A DNA stretch of 64,000 bases from Pseudazoarcus pumilus (lineage in GTDB: Bacteria > Pseudomonadota > Gammaproteobacteria > Burkholderiales > Rhodocyclaceae): positions 992,001-1,056,000 of the forward strand of contig NZ_CP025682.1 in the NCBI RefSeq assembly GCF_002872475.1, given 5' to 3'. The notes under the pieces were generated by a model. That model was not told where the DNA came from and did not search any database. It was given only the letters and a program-made list of their open reading frames with translations. The translations under genes were made by a program, and so were the position numbers. Positions 22,621-33,123 of this stretch are shown one piece after another. Numbering within the stretch: position 1 is the first letter of the stretch; each line of letters opens with the position of its first letter.

Positions 22621-23382
22621 TCAGGCCAGCGCGAAGCGTTCGCGCACCTCGCCGGCCGGTTGTCCGGCCGCATCCCAACTCCATTCGATGAAGTCCACCG
22701 TGTCGTCGGCGCGCATGCGCAGCAGCGTCGACGAACGCGTGCCATAGCCGGGTGCGCGCACGAACACCGACGAGAGCAGGCGCTCCCATTCCATTCCGAC
22801 CCCGGTCTCGGGCAGATCCGCGTCGGCGGCCGGCGTGTCGTCGCGCAGCAGGCGCAGGAAGTCGTCCTCGTGCTCGGGCGCCTGCAGCGCCGCCTCGAAG
22901 CGCGTCTTCGCCTGGCGCAGCTTGGGCCAGGGCGTGCCCAGCAGATGGTTGGACAGGGCGTGGATGCCGGGCTCGAGCATGCGTGTGGTGGCGGTCGCGC
23001 TCTCGTGGATGCCGAAACCATTGGCGTCGGCCGCGAGCAGGTTGAACGGCGCGTACTCCGGGCTGCGCGCGGCGATGCCGTGCAGCGCTTCGTCGGCCGG
23101 CCTGTGCGACTCCAGACATTCGCGCACGAGCAGTCCACGTGAGGGCGCGTCGGCACGGCGCAGGCGCGGATCGCGGTAGTTGGTGAGCGCGGCGAAGCGT
23201 CCGCAGCGCGTGACGCCCAGCCAGGTGCCACGCGCGACGAGATCACGCCCGGCGAACACCTCGGGCGTGTCCGGCCACCAGTGCGCGGGCGCGGTGGGGC
23301 GCGGAAAGTGTTCGTCGCGGTTGGCGGCGACGATCAGCGGATAGCCGGGGTGGGCTCGCCAGGCGGCGACGATCAGGCACAT
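22621..23382 (-). CDS. NRDE/TANGO2-family protein
   Basis: A 253-residue protein that starts MCLIVAAWRAHPGYPLIVAA and then has the NRDE tetrad that names the family. It is also called the TANGO2 family, with an Ntn-hydrolase-like fold beginning at Cys2. GTWLGVTRCGRFAALTNYRD is a second conserved block. The biochemical role is not known. It overlaps the DUF4936 gene by ten bases. Confidence 0.88.
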   Translation of the reverse strand: MCLIVAAWRAHPGYPLIVAANRDEHFPRPTAPAHWWPDTPEVFAGRDLVARGTWLGVTRCGRFAALTNYRDPRLRRADAPSRGLLVRECLESHRPADEALHGIAARSPEYAPFNLLAADANGFGIHESATATTRMLEPGIHALSNHLLGTPWPKLRQAKTRFEAALQAPEHEDDFLRLLRDDTPAADADLPETGVGMEWERLLSSVFVRAPGYGTRSSTLLRMRADDTVDFIEWSWDAAGQPAGEVRERFALA

Positions 23383-23675
23383 CGGAAGCGTTCGACGTGG
23401 CGCGCCGCGCCGTCGGCGACGAGCGCATCGATGCCGTGTGCTTCCAGCGCCGCCTCGAGCGCGTCCTCGAAGGCGTTGGGATCGACCACGGCGGGGTAGA
23501 CCTCCATCAGCGTCTCGTCGTCATCGTCGGCCCGGCACATCAGCCGCCCGCGCACGCCGGTGCGCGCGGCGATGTCGTCCTGCATGGCGTGGACGCGTTC
23601 GCACGCGCTCGCCCGGTCGCGCACGCGGTAGTAGATGTAGTAGTCGAGCGGAATCGGGTCGGCCGCGTGGCTCAT
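23373..23675 (-). CDS. DUF4936 family protein
   Basis: A 100-residue protein starting MSHAADPIPLDYYIYYRVRD. The YYIYYRV strand and the MEVYPAVVDPNAFEDALEAA segment match DUF4936, a small domain found mostly in betaproteobacteria beside ygfZ and NRDE genes. The probable fold is a ferredoxin-like alpha-beta domain (inference). Function unknown. It lies 11 bases after ygfZ. Confidence 0.75.
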   Translation of the reverse strand: MSHAADPIPLDYYIYYRVRDRASACERVHAMQDDIAARTGVRGRLMCRADDDDETLMEVYPAVVDPNAFEDALEAALEAHGIDALVADGAARHVERFRCA

Positions 23676-23686
23676 CTCACACCTTC

Positions 23687-24700
23687 TCAGGCGAGCGCGT
23701 AGGGCAGGTCGAGGAACTCGAGCTTCGGCCCGTCGGGGCCGCGCAGGTGCGCCTGGCCGCTCTCGGCGCAGTTCATCTGCATCACGGCGAGCGCCTCGAA
23801 GCCACCGCCCGGACGCGGCGCGACATTGACCAGCTTGCCCGCCGACTGCGTACCGAAACCGGGCGTGTAGATGTCGTCGCCGGCTGCCGGAACGTGGCCT
23901 GCGGGCACGTGTACGCGATACATGCGCTTCTTGAGCTTGCCCAGGTACTGGGTGCGCGCGACGATCTCCTGCCCCGGGTAGCAGCCCTTGCTGAAGCTCA
24001 CACCGCCGATCAGCTCGAAGTTGAGCATCTGGGCGACGAATTCCTCCTGCGTCGCGGCGCCGATCAGGGGCAGGCCGGCACGGATCATCGCCAGATGCCA
24101 GCGGTCGCTGCCGGCCGGGCGTGCGCCGGCCGTGCGCAGTCGCTGCCAGGTCGCCTCGGCTTCGGCGGGCGGCACGACGAGCACGAAGTCGCTGGCGTCG
24201 ATGCGCACGCAGCGCAACTCGTCGGTCACGCTCTGGCGCATGCGGTCGTGCGGCACCTCGATGCCGGCCTCGGTCAGGATGCCGGCCGCGTCCGGGCCGG
24301 TCACGCCGATCAGCGCGGCCTCGGACAGCGTCAACCGGACCTTGCTGCGCAGCACGTACATCGACAGGCGTTTGTGAATCGCCGGCGCGATGTCGGCCGA
24401 GAGCACGAGGGCGTGGCCGGCCGGGTCGCGGAACATCAGCAGGTTCGCGAGCATGCGCCCCTTGGGCGTGTTGAAGCTGTTCCACTGCGCCGCGTCGGGT
24501 TCGAGTTTGGCGACGTCGTTGGACAACAGGCTGTGCAGGAAGGCGGCGGAGTCCTCGCCGTGACTCTCGATCAGCGCCAGATGCACCAGCGGGACGATCG
24601 CGCAGGCCTGTGCGTCGTCCTGCAGCGCGGGAAAACGGACGGCGTTGTCGGCGAGCTCGGCGCCCTCGCCGGTGAGGAAGTCGGTCCAGGATTGGGTCAT
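23687..24700 (-). CDS. ygfZ: Folate-binding Fe-S repair protein YgfZ
   Basis: A 337-residue GcvT-related protein. The family signature FSKGCYPGQEIVART with its conserved Cys is at about residues 234-248. YgfZ uses tetrahydrofolate and helps maintain certain Fe-S enzymes such as MiaB. The start at 24700 (MTQSWTDFL) is chosen; a frame extending to 24823 would cross the promoter region. A TATAAT box lies 34 bases upstream. Confidence 0.92.
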   Translation of the reverse strand: MTQSWTDFLTGEGAELADNAVRFPALQDDAQACAIVPLVHLALIESHGEDSAAFLHSLLSNDVAKLEPDAAQWNSFNTPKGRMLANLLMFRDPAGHALVLSADIAPAIHKRLSMYVLRSKVRLTLSEAALIGVTGPDAAGILTEAGIEVPHDRMRQSVTDELRCVRIDASDFVLVVPPAEAEATWQRLRTAGARPAGSDRWHLAMIRAGLPLIGAATQEEFVAQMLNFELIGGVSFSKGCYPGQEIVARTQYLGKLKKRMYRVHVPAGHVPAAGDDIYTPGFGTQSAGKLVNVAPRPGGGFEALAVMQMNCAESGQAHLRGPDGPKLEFLDLPYALA

Positions 24701-24732
24701 GTCGCCTCGGCTGCGGGGATGGGTCGATGCAG

Positions 24733-24739
24733 TATTATA
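24733..24739. promoter_or_regulatory. Overlapping divergent -10 boxes for ygfZ and mltG
   Basis: TATTATA serves both directions. On the minus strand it contains a perfect TATAAT (24734-24739) for ygfZ, 34 bases from its ATG. On the plus strand TATTAT (24733-24738) could serve mltG, whose ATG is at 24787. No clear -35 boxes are seen. Confidence 0.4.
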
Positions 24740-24786
24740 CGGGCCGCCCGCGTGGCGATTCGACCCTGCTCCTGACGCGAGTACCG

Positions 24787-27432
<2,646 letters not shown>

Positions 27433-27436
<4 letters not shown>

Positions 27437-27795
27437 GCGAAGCGACGGGTCCTGCGGCACGCCCCAGCGTGCTGTCGATGAACATCAACTCCAAGTCGGC
27501 GCTGTACGCCGCCTACATGCCGTTTCTCGCCAACGGCGGCATCTTCGTGCCCACGCCCAAGCAGTACCGCCTCGGTGACGAGGTCTTCGTGCTGCTGCAG
27601 CTGATGGACGACCCGACCAAGCACGCCGTGGCCGCGAGCGTGGCGTGGATCACGCCGCCGGGCGCCCAGGGCGGCAAGATCCAGGGCGTGGGCCTGCACT
27701 TCTCGGCCGACGAGGCGGGCAAGGCGCTGCGCAGCCGCATCGAAACGGTGCTCGCCGGTCTGGTCGGCTCCACGCGGCCCACGCACACGCTCTGA
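27433..27795 (+). CDS. pilZ: PilZ-domain protein, type IV pilus assembly type
   Basis: A 120-residue single PilZ domain. FLANGGIFVPTPKQYRLGDEVFVLL and GVGLHFSADEAG are typical of the original PilZ group. The N-terminal RxxxR di-GMP motif is not present, which matches non-c-di-GMP-binding PilZ proteins needed for type IV pilus biogenesis. Location right after holB is standard in betaproteobacteria and Pseudomonas. Translational coupling to holB (ATGA). Confidence 0.92.
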
Positions 27796-27820
27796 GTTTC
27801 ACCAAGGTTTCGCATTCCCA

Positions 27821-28594
27821 ATGTACGTCGATTCCCATTGCCATCTCGATTTTCCCGAACTCGCCGAGCGCGAGGACGAGATCGTGGACGCGATGCATGC
27901 CAACGATGTGCGTCACGCGATGTGCATCTCGGTCACGCTCGAAGACTTCCCGCGCGTGCGCGCGATCGCCGAGCGCCACGACGGCTTCTTCGCGTCGGTC
28001 GGCGTGCATCCGGACAACAAGGATGTCGAGGAGCCCGATGTCGCGCGCCTGGTCGCGCTCGCCGACCATCCCAAGGTCGTCGCCATCGGCGAGACCGGGC
28101 TCGACTACCACTGGCATGAAGACCGGCCGCAGTGGCAGCGCGATCGCTTCCGTGTGCACATCCGCGCCTCGCGCGAAACCGGCAAGCCGCTGGTGATCCA
28201 CACGCGCTCGGCCGCAGAGGACACGTTGCGCATCATGCGCGAGGAGGGCGCGGGCGAGGTCGGCGGTGTCATGCACTGCTTCACCGAGACGCGCGAGGTG
28301 GCCGAGGCCGCGCTGGAACTGGGCTTCTACATTTCGTTCTCGGGGATCGTCACCTTCAAGAACGCCAAGGCACTCAAGGAAGTCGCGCGCATCGTGCCGC
28401 TCGAGCGCATGCTCATCGAGACCGACTCACCCTATCTGGCGCCCGTGCCGCATCGAGGGCGCACCAATGAACCCGCGTGGGTCGTGCATGTCGCAGAGGA
28501 AATCGCACGATTGCGCGAAGAACCGGTCGAGCGCATCGCCCAGACCACCCGGGACAACTTTTTCAGGCTCTTTCGCCATGCCCAAGCTCACTGA
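27821..28594 (+). CDS. TatD-family metal-dependent hydrolase (YcfH-like)
   Basis: A 257-residue TIM-barrel deoxyribonuclease-type hydrolase. Metal ligands are visible in VDSHCHLDFP, the glutamate of IGETGLDYHW, IHTRSA, MHCF and ETDSPYLAP. YcfH follows holB in E. coli as well, so orthology to YcfH is likely. The substrate is uncertain (DNA ends or D-aminoacyl compounds are discussed for the family). It overlaps the ankyrin gene by 17 bases. Confidence 0.92.
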   Translation: MYVDSHCHLDFPELAEREDEIVDAMHANDVRHAMCISVTLEDFPRVRAIAERHDGFFASVGVHPDNKDVEEPDVARLVALADHPKVVAIGETGLDYHWHEDRPQWQRDRFRVHIRASRETGKPLVIHTRSAAEDTLRIMREEGAGEVGGVMHCFTETREVAEAALELGFYISFSGIVTFKNAKALKEVARIVPLERMLIETDSPYLAPVPHRGRTNEPAWVVHVAEEIARLREEPVERIAQTTRDNFFRLFRHAQAH

Positions 28595-29270
28595 ACGATT
28601 CGCGCGCGTCGCGCGCCTCATTCTTCTCGCCGCCGCGCTCGCCAGCGGTGGAGCAGCCACCGCCGGCAGCTACGAGGACGTGCTCGATGCGGCCACGCAC
28701 GGACGCACTTCCGCGCTGATCGAACTGCTCGATCGCGGCATCGATCCGGACACGGTCGATGCCTTCAACAACAGCCTGCTGGTGATCGCCGCGCGCGAAG
28801 GCCACGTGCACACCGTGCGTACGCTGCTGGCCTATGGCGCGGACCCAAAGCATCGCAACGAGGCCGGCGATTCCGCGCTGATGCTGGGCGTGCTCAAGGG
28901 CAACCGCGAGATCGTCGACATGCTCATCGATGCCGGCGCCCCGCTCAATCACGACGGCTGGACGCCGCTGCTGTACGCCGCCTTTCAGGGACACCTGGAT
29001 CTGGTCGAAGACCTGCTGCTGAGCGGCGCCGACGTCAACGGGCTCGCGCCCAATGGCGCCAACGCGCTGATGCTCGCCAGTCGCAACGGTCACATCGACG
29101 TGGTGCGCCGCCTGCTCGAGACCGACATCGACCTGTACCAGGAAACCGATCGCGGCTACACCGCCGTGAGCTGGGCGCTCGAGAGGCGCAATACCGACAT
29201 CGCGGAACTCGTGCGCGCGGCGCAGGCCGAACGGTCGAAGTCCTCGGAGTTGTCCTCCGAACTGCAATGA
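28578..29270 (+). CDS. Secreted ankyrin-repeat protein
   Basis: A 230-residue protein. Residues 1-29 are a signal peptide (RLILLAAALASGGAATAG). About five ankyrin repeats follow, for example NSLLVIAAREGHVHTVRTLL, DGWTPLLYAAFQGHLDLVED and GANALMLASRNGHIDVVRRL. Periplasmic location is inferred. Function is unknown; ankyrin proteins at this position follow tatD in related genomes. The start lies inside the end of the TatD-family gene. Confidence 0.85.
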   Translation: MPKLTERFARVARLILLAAALASGGAATAGSYEDVLDAATHGRTSALIELLDRGIDPDTVDAFNNSLLVIAAREGHVHTVRTLLAYGADPKHRNEAGDSALMLGVLKGNREIVDMLIDAGAPLNHDGWTPLLYAAFQGHLDLVEDLLLSGADVNGLAPNGANALMLASRNGHIDVVRRLLETDIDLYQETDRGYTAVSWALERRNTDIAELVRAAQAERSKSSELSSELQ

Positions 29271-29307
29271 TCCAGACGGCCGTCCCCGACGGCCCACCGG
29301 AGAATCC

Positions 29308-30477
29308 ATGAGCGCCATCGAAGCCCTGCGCGCCGAGCACGCGCGCTATACGGAAATCCGCCGCGACATCCACGCCCATCCGGAGATGGCCTACGCCGAG
29401 CACCGCACGGCGGAGCTGGTCGCGCGTCACCTCGAGTCGCTGGGCATCGAAACACATCGCGGCATCGGCGGTACCGGCGTGGTCGGCGTGCTGCGCGCCG
29501 GCTCTTCGCCGCGGGCGATCGGCCTGCGTGCCGACATGGACGCGCTGCCCATCGTCGAACAGAACGAAATCGACTACCGCTCGCGTCATGAGGGCTGCAT
29601 GCACGCCTGCGGCCATGACGGTCACACCACCATGCTGATGGCTGCGGCCGAGGCGCTGGCCAGGCGCGAGTTCGACGGCACGGTGTATCTCGTATTCCAG
29701 CCGGCCGAGGAGGGCATGGCCGGCGCCAAGGCAATGATCGACGACGGCGTGCTCGAGCGTTTCCCGATGGATGCGATCTTCGGCCTGCACAACTGGCCGG
29801 GGCTGGAGAGCGGTCATTTCGCCGTGCACGACGGCCCGGTAATGGCCAGTGCCGACCGCTTCGACATCGAGGTCACCGGCGTCGGCTGTCACGCCGCCAT
29901 GCCGCACCTGGGCGTGGACCCGATCGTCGCCGCCAGCGCCCTGGTGCAGGCCTTCCAGACGATTGCGGCGCGCACCATCGACCCGCTCGACGCGGCCGTG
30001 GTATCGACCACCATCTTCCGCGCCGGCAAGGCGCAGAACGTGATTCCCGACCGCGTCGAGCTCGCCGGCACGGTGCGCAGCTTCCGCGAGGAGGTGCGCT
30101 CCACCGTGCGTCGGCGCATGCATGAGGTGTGCGAGGGCATCGGTGCGGCGCACGGCGTCAAGATCGAACTGCACTACCGTGCCGGCTATCCGGCCACGGT
30201 CAATTCCCCGGACGAGGCCGCGCTGTGCGCCGAGGTGGCTCGCGCGCTGGTGGGCGAGGACAAGGTCACGACCGAGATGCGCCCGAGCATGGGCTCGGAG
30301 GATTTCGCCTTCTTCCTGCAGCACAAGCCCGGCTGCTACGTGTGGCTTGGCAACGGTCCGGGCGAGGGCGGCTGCCTTCTGCACAACCCGAAATACGACT
30401 TCAACGACGACCTGATTCCGGTCGGCGGGGCCTACTGGGTCGAACTGGTGCGGCGCCTGCTGGGCGCGGCGCGATGA
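29308..30477 (+). CDS. M20D-family amidohydrolase (hippurate hydrolase type)
   Basis: A 389-residue metallo-aminoacylase. Metal ligands occur in GLRADMDALPI, HACGHDGHTTML and QPAEEG. MASADRFDIEVTGVGCHAAMPHLGVDP is the dimerisation domain, and MGSEDFAFF near the C-terminus is a ligand loop. Members hydrolyse N-acyl amino acids such as hippurate, or act on indole-3-acetyl amino acids. No signal peptide. The exact substrate cannot be read. RBS GGAG precedes the ATG. Confidence 0.92.
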   Translation: MSAIEALRAEHARYTEIRRDIHAHPEMAYAEHRTAELVARHLESLGIETHRGIGGTGVVGVLRAGSSPRAIGLRADMDALPIVEQNEIDYRSRHEGCMHACGHDGHTTMLMAAAEALARREFDGTVYLVFQPAEEGMAGAKAMIDDGVLERFPMDAIFGLHNWPGLESGHFAVHDGPVMASADRFDIEVTGVGCHAAMPHLGVDPIVAASALVQAFQTIAARTIDPLDAAVVSTTIFRAGKAQNVIPDRVELAGTVRSFREEVRSTVRRRMHEVCEGIGAAHGVKIELHYRAGYPATVNSPDEAALCAEVARALVGEDKVTTEMRPSMGSEDFAFFLQHKPGCYVWLGNGPGEGGCLLHNPKYDFNDDLIPVGGAYWVELVRRLLGAAR

Positions 30478-30509
30478 ACCGCCGCTCAGCCGCCCGGTCG
30501 TAGTCCTCC

Positions 30510-33008
30510 ATGAAGACGCTGCGACTGGCCCTGCGCATGATGCTGCGCGATCTGCGCGCGGGCGAGTTGCATCTGCTCGGCCTGGCGATCATCGTCGCGG
30601 TCGCCAGCCTGACGAGCGTCGGCTTCCTCGCCGATCGCGTCGCCCACGGTCTGGACCGCGAGGCCAACCAGTTGCTCGGCGGCGATCTGCTGCTGCGCTC
30701 CGATCATCCCTGGGACAACCGGCTCGCGAGCGAGGCGCGCGATCGCGGCCTGGCCGTGACCGACACCGTGCTCTTCACCAGCATGGTGAGCACGGCCGAC
30801 GAGGCTCAGCTGGCCGGCATCAAGGCCATCGGCGAGGGCTATCCGCTGCGCGGCGCGATGCGCGTCGCACCGGCACGCAACGCGCCGGACGCGCTCGCCG
30901 AGGGCATCCCGGCGCGTGGCGAACTGTGGCTGGACGAGCGGCTCACGGCAAGTCTGGACGTGTCCGTGGGCGATACGGTGGGCCTGGGCGAGCTCGACTT
31001 TCGTGTCGCCGCCATCGTCACCTTCGAATCGGACCGGGGCGCGAACTTCTTCAGCCTGCTGCCGCGCGCCATCTTCAATCTCGCCGATCTGGACGACACC
31101 GGGCTGATCGTCACCGGTTCGCGCGCGACCTGGCGCCTGCACGTGGCCGGCGAGCCCGCCGCGGTCGACGATTTCCAGGCCTGGGTCGAGCCGCGGCTGG
31201 GGCGTGGCGAGGGGCTCGAGAGCATAGACAACGCGCGCCCCGAGGTGCGTTCGGCGCTCGATCAGGCGCAGCGCTTCCTGCGTCTGGCGGCGCTGCTGGC
31301 GGTGATTCTGGCGGCGATCGCAGTGGGCCTGTCCTCGCGCCGCTTCCTGCGTCGCCATCTCGATGCCTGCGCGGTGATGCGCTGCCTGGGTGCGCGCCAG
31401 GGCCGCGTGCTGGCGATCTTCGTCGGCGAATTCGTGTTCTTCGGCTTGATCGCCTCGCTCGTGGGCGTCGCCCTGGGCTGGAGCGTGCAGGCCTCACTCG
31501 CGGGCCTGCTCGCGGGGCTGCTGCAGATCTCGCTGCCGGCGCCGTCGATGCTGCCGTTGGCCCATGGCATCGCGGTCGGCCTGGCCCTGCTGGTCGGCTT
31601 CGTTTTGCCGCAATTGCTGCGGTTGCGCCGTGTTTCGACGCTGCGCGTGCTGCGTCGTGAACTGGCCTCGGTCGAGCCCGCCAGCGGCGCCGCCTGGTTG
31701 GCCGGTGCGGCGGTGCTGCTCGGCCTGGTGTTCTGGATCGCCGGCGATGTGCGTCTGGGACTGTTCGTCGCGCTTGGTTTCGTCGTCGCGCTGGTGCTGT
31801 TTGCGTTCGCTGCCTGGTGCGTGCTGCGCTTACTTGGCCGGGTGCGAGGTCACGGCAGCCTGCGCGGCGGTGGCTGGCGTTATGGCCTGGCCTCGCTCAA
31901 CCGGCGCATCGGTGCGAGCGTGATCCAGGCCAGCGCGCTCGGTCTGGGCATCGCGGCCTTGTTGCTGCTCACCACGATACGCGCCGACCTGCTTGAAAAC
32001 TGGAGTCAGAAGACGCCACCGGACGCGCCCAACCGCTTCGTCGTCAACATCCAGCCCGACCAGCGCGAAGCGGTCGCGCAGCACTTCGCCGATGCGGGGC
32101 TCGATACGCCGGCCATCCTGCCGATGATTCGCGGCCGCCTGGTCGCGATCAACGGTGAGCCGGTCGACCCGCAAGGCTACGCGAGCGACCGCGCGCAGCG
32201 ACTGGCCGAGCGCGAGTTCAATCTGAGCTATGCCTCCGAGCCGGGTGATGGCGTCGAGATCGTCGCCGGGCGCTGGCACGGGGATGCGCGTGAGCCACAA
32301 TGGTCGGTCGAGGAAGGATTGGCGCGAACGCTGGGGCTGTCACTGGGAGACACGCTGCGCTACGAGATCGGCACCCGCATGGTCGAGGCGCCGATCACCA
32401 GCCTGCGCGCGCTCGAGTGGGATTCGATGCGCGTGAACTTCTTCGTCGTGGCCGCACCGGGCATGCTCGACGGTGATCCGACCAGCTTGGTCAGCGCATT
32501 CCATCTGCCCGAGGAGGGCGCCTACGAATTCACCACCGGTCTGGTGCGGGCCTTTCCCAATCTTTCGGTGATCGACGTCGCGGCCGTGCTCGCCCAGGTC
32601 GAGGCAATCACCGCCAAGCTGTCGCTGATCGTTCAGTTCGTCTTCGGCTTCGCGCTGCTGGCGGGGCTGATCGTGCTCTATGCGGCGCTGCAATCGACCC
32701 ACGACGAGCGTGATTTCGAACTGGCGGTGCTGCGCTCTCTGGGGGCGCGCAACGCCCAGTTGCGTCAGGCACTGCTGGCGGAGTTCGCCGTACTCGGCGG
32801 GGTCGCCGGCAGTGTCGCGGCCCTGGCCGCCGGCTCGATCGGCTGGCTGCTGGCGCGCTTCGTGTTCGACATGAACTACGTACCGGATCCGCTCGGGCTG
32901 GTCGCCGCGATGCTGCTCGCCGCGCTCGGCGTGGTCGCCGGTGGCTGGCTGGGTACGCGCGGCATGCTCAATCGCCCGCCGCTGGCCGGGCTGCGTGCCG
33001 TGGCCTGA
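30510..33008 (+). CDS. FtsX-like ABC transporter permease (YbbP type)
   Basis: An 832-residue permease with about ten transmembrane helices. Residues 20-45 form the first helix. Two FtsX-type domains follow (around 265-400 and 715-830) with a large extracytoplasmic domain between. YbbP-type permeases pair with the ATPase YbbA, but no such ATPase gene is adjacent here; a partner must be encoded elsewhere. ELAVLRSLGARNAQLRQ in the second domain is the typical coupling loop. Likely role: extraction or transport of an envelope lipid or lipoprotein (inference). Confidence 0.85.
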   Translation: MKTLRLALRMMLRDLRAGELHLLGLAIIVAVASLTSVGFLADRVAHGLDREANQLLGGDLLLRSDHPWDNRLASEARDRGLAVTDTVLFTSMVSTADEAQLAGIKAIGEGYPLRGAMRVAPARNAPDALAEGIPARGELWLDERLTASLDVSVGDTVGLGELDFRVAAIVTFESDRGANFFSLLPRAIFNLADLDDTGLIVTGSRATWRLHVAGEPAAVDDFQAWVEPRLGRGEGLESIDNARPEVRSALDQAQRFLRLAALLAVILAAIAVGLSSRRFLRRHLDACAVMRCLGARQGRVLAIFVGEFVFFGLIASLVGVALGWSVQASLAGLLAGLLQISLPAPSMLPLAHGIAVGLALLVGFVLPQLLRLRRVSTLRVLRRELASVEPASGAAWLAGAAVLLGLVFWIAGDVRLGLFVALGFVVALVLFAFAAWCVLRLLGRVRGHGSLRGGGWRYGLASLNRRIGASVIQASALGLGIAALLLLTTIRADLLENWSQKTPPDAPNRFVVNIQPDQREAVAQHFADAGLDTPAILPMIRGRLVAINGEPVDPQGYASDRAQRLAEREFNLSYASEPGDGVEIVAGRWHGDAREPQWSVEEGLARTLGLSLGDTLRYEIGTRMVEAPITSLRALEWDSMRVNFFVVAAPGMLDGDPTSLVSAFHLPEEGAYEFTTGLVRAFPNLSVIDVAAVLAQVEAITAKLSLIVQFVFGFALLAGLIVLYAALQSTHDERDFELAVLRSLGARNAQLRQALLAEFAVLGGVAGSVAALAAGSIGWLLARFVFDMNYVPDPLGLVAAMLLAALGVVAGGWLGTRGMLNRPPLAGLRAVA

Positions 33009-33123
33009 GCGGTTTTTCGCATGTCATGATGGTAGCGGCTCGACGACTGGTTTAAGCTGCACGCATAGGGTGCGTCCGTGTGTGATGCGCCGACGAGATG
33101 CCGGCTGCCAGCAGGGGGGGACG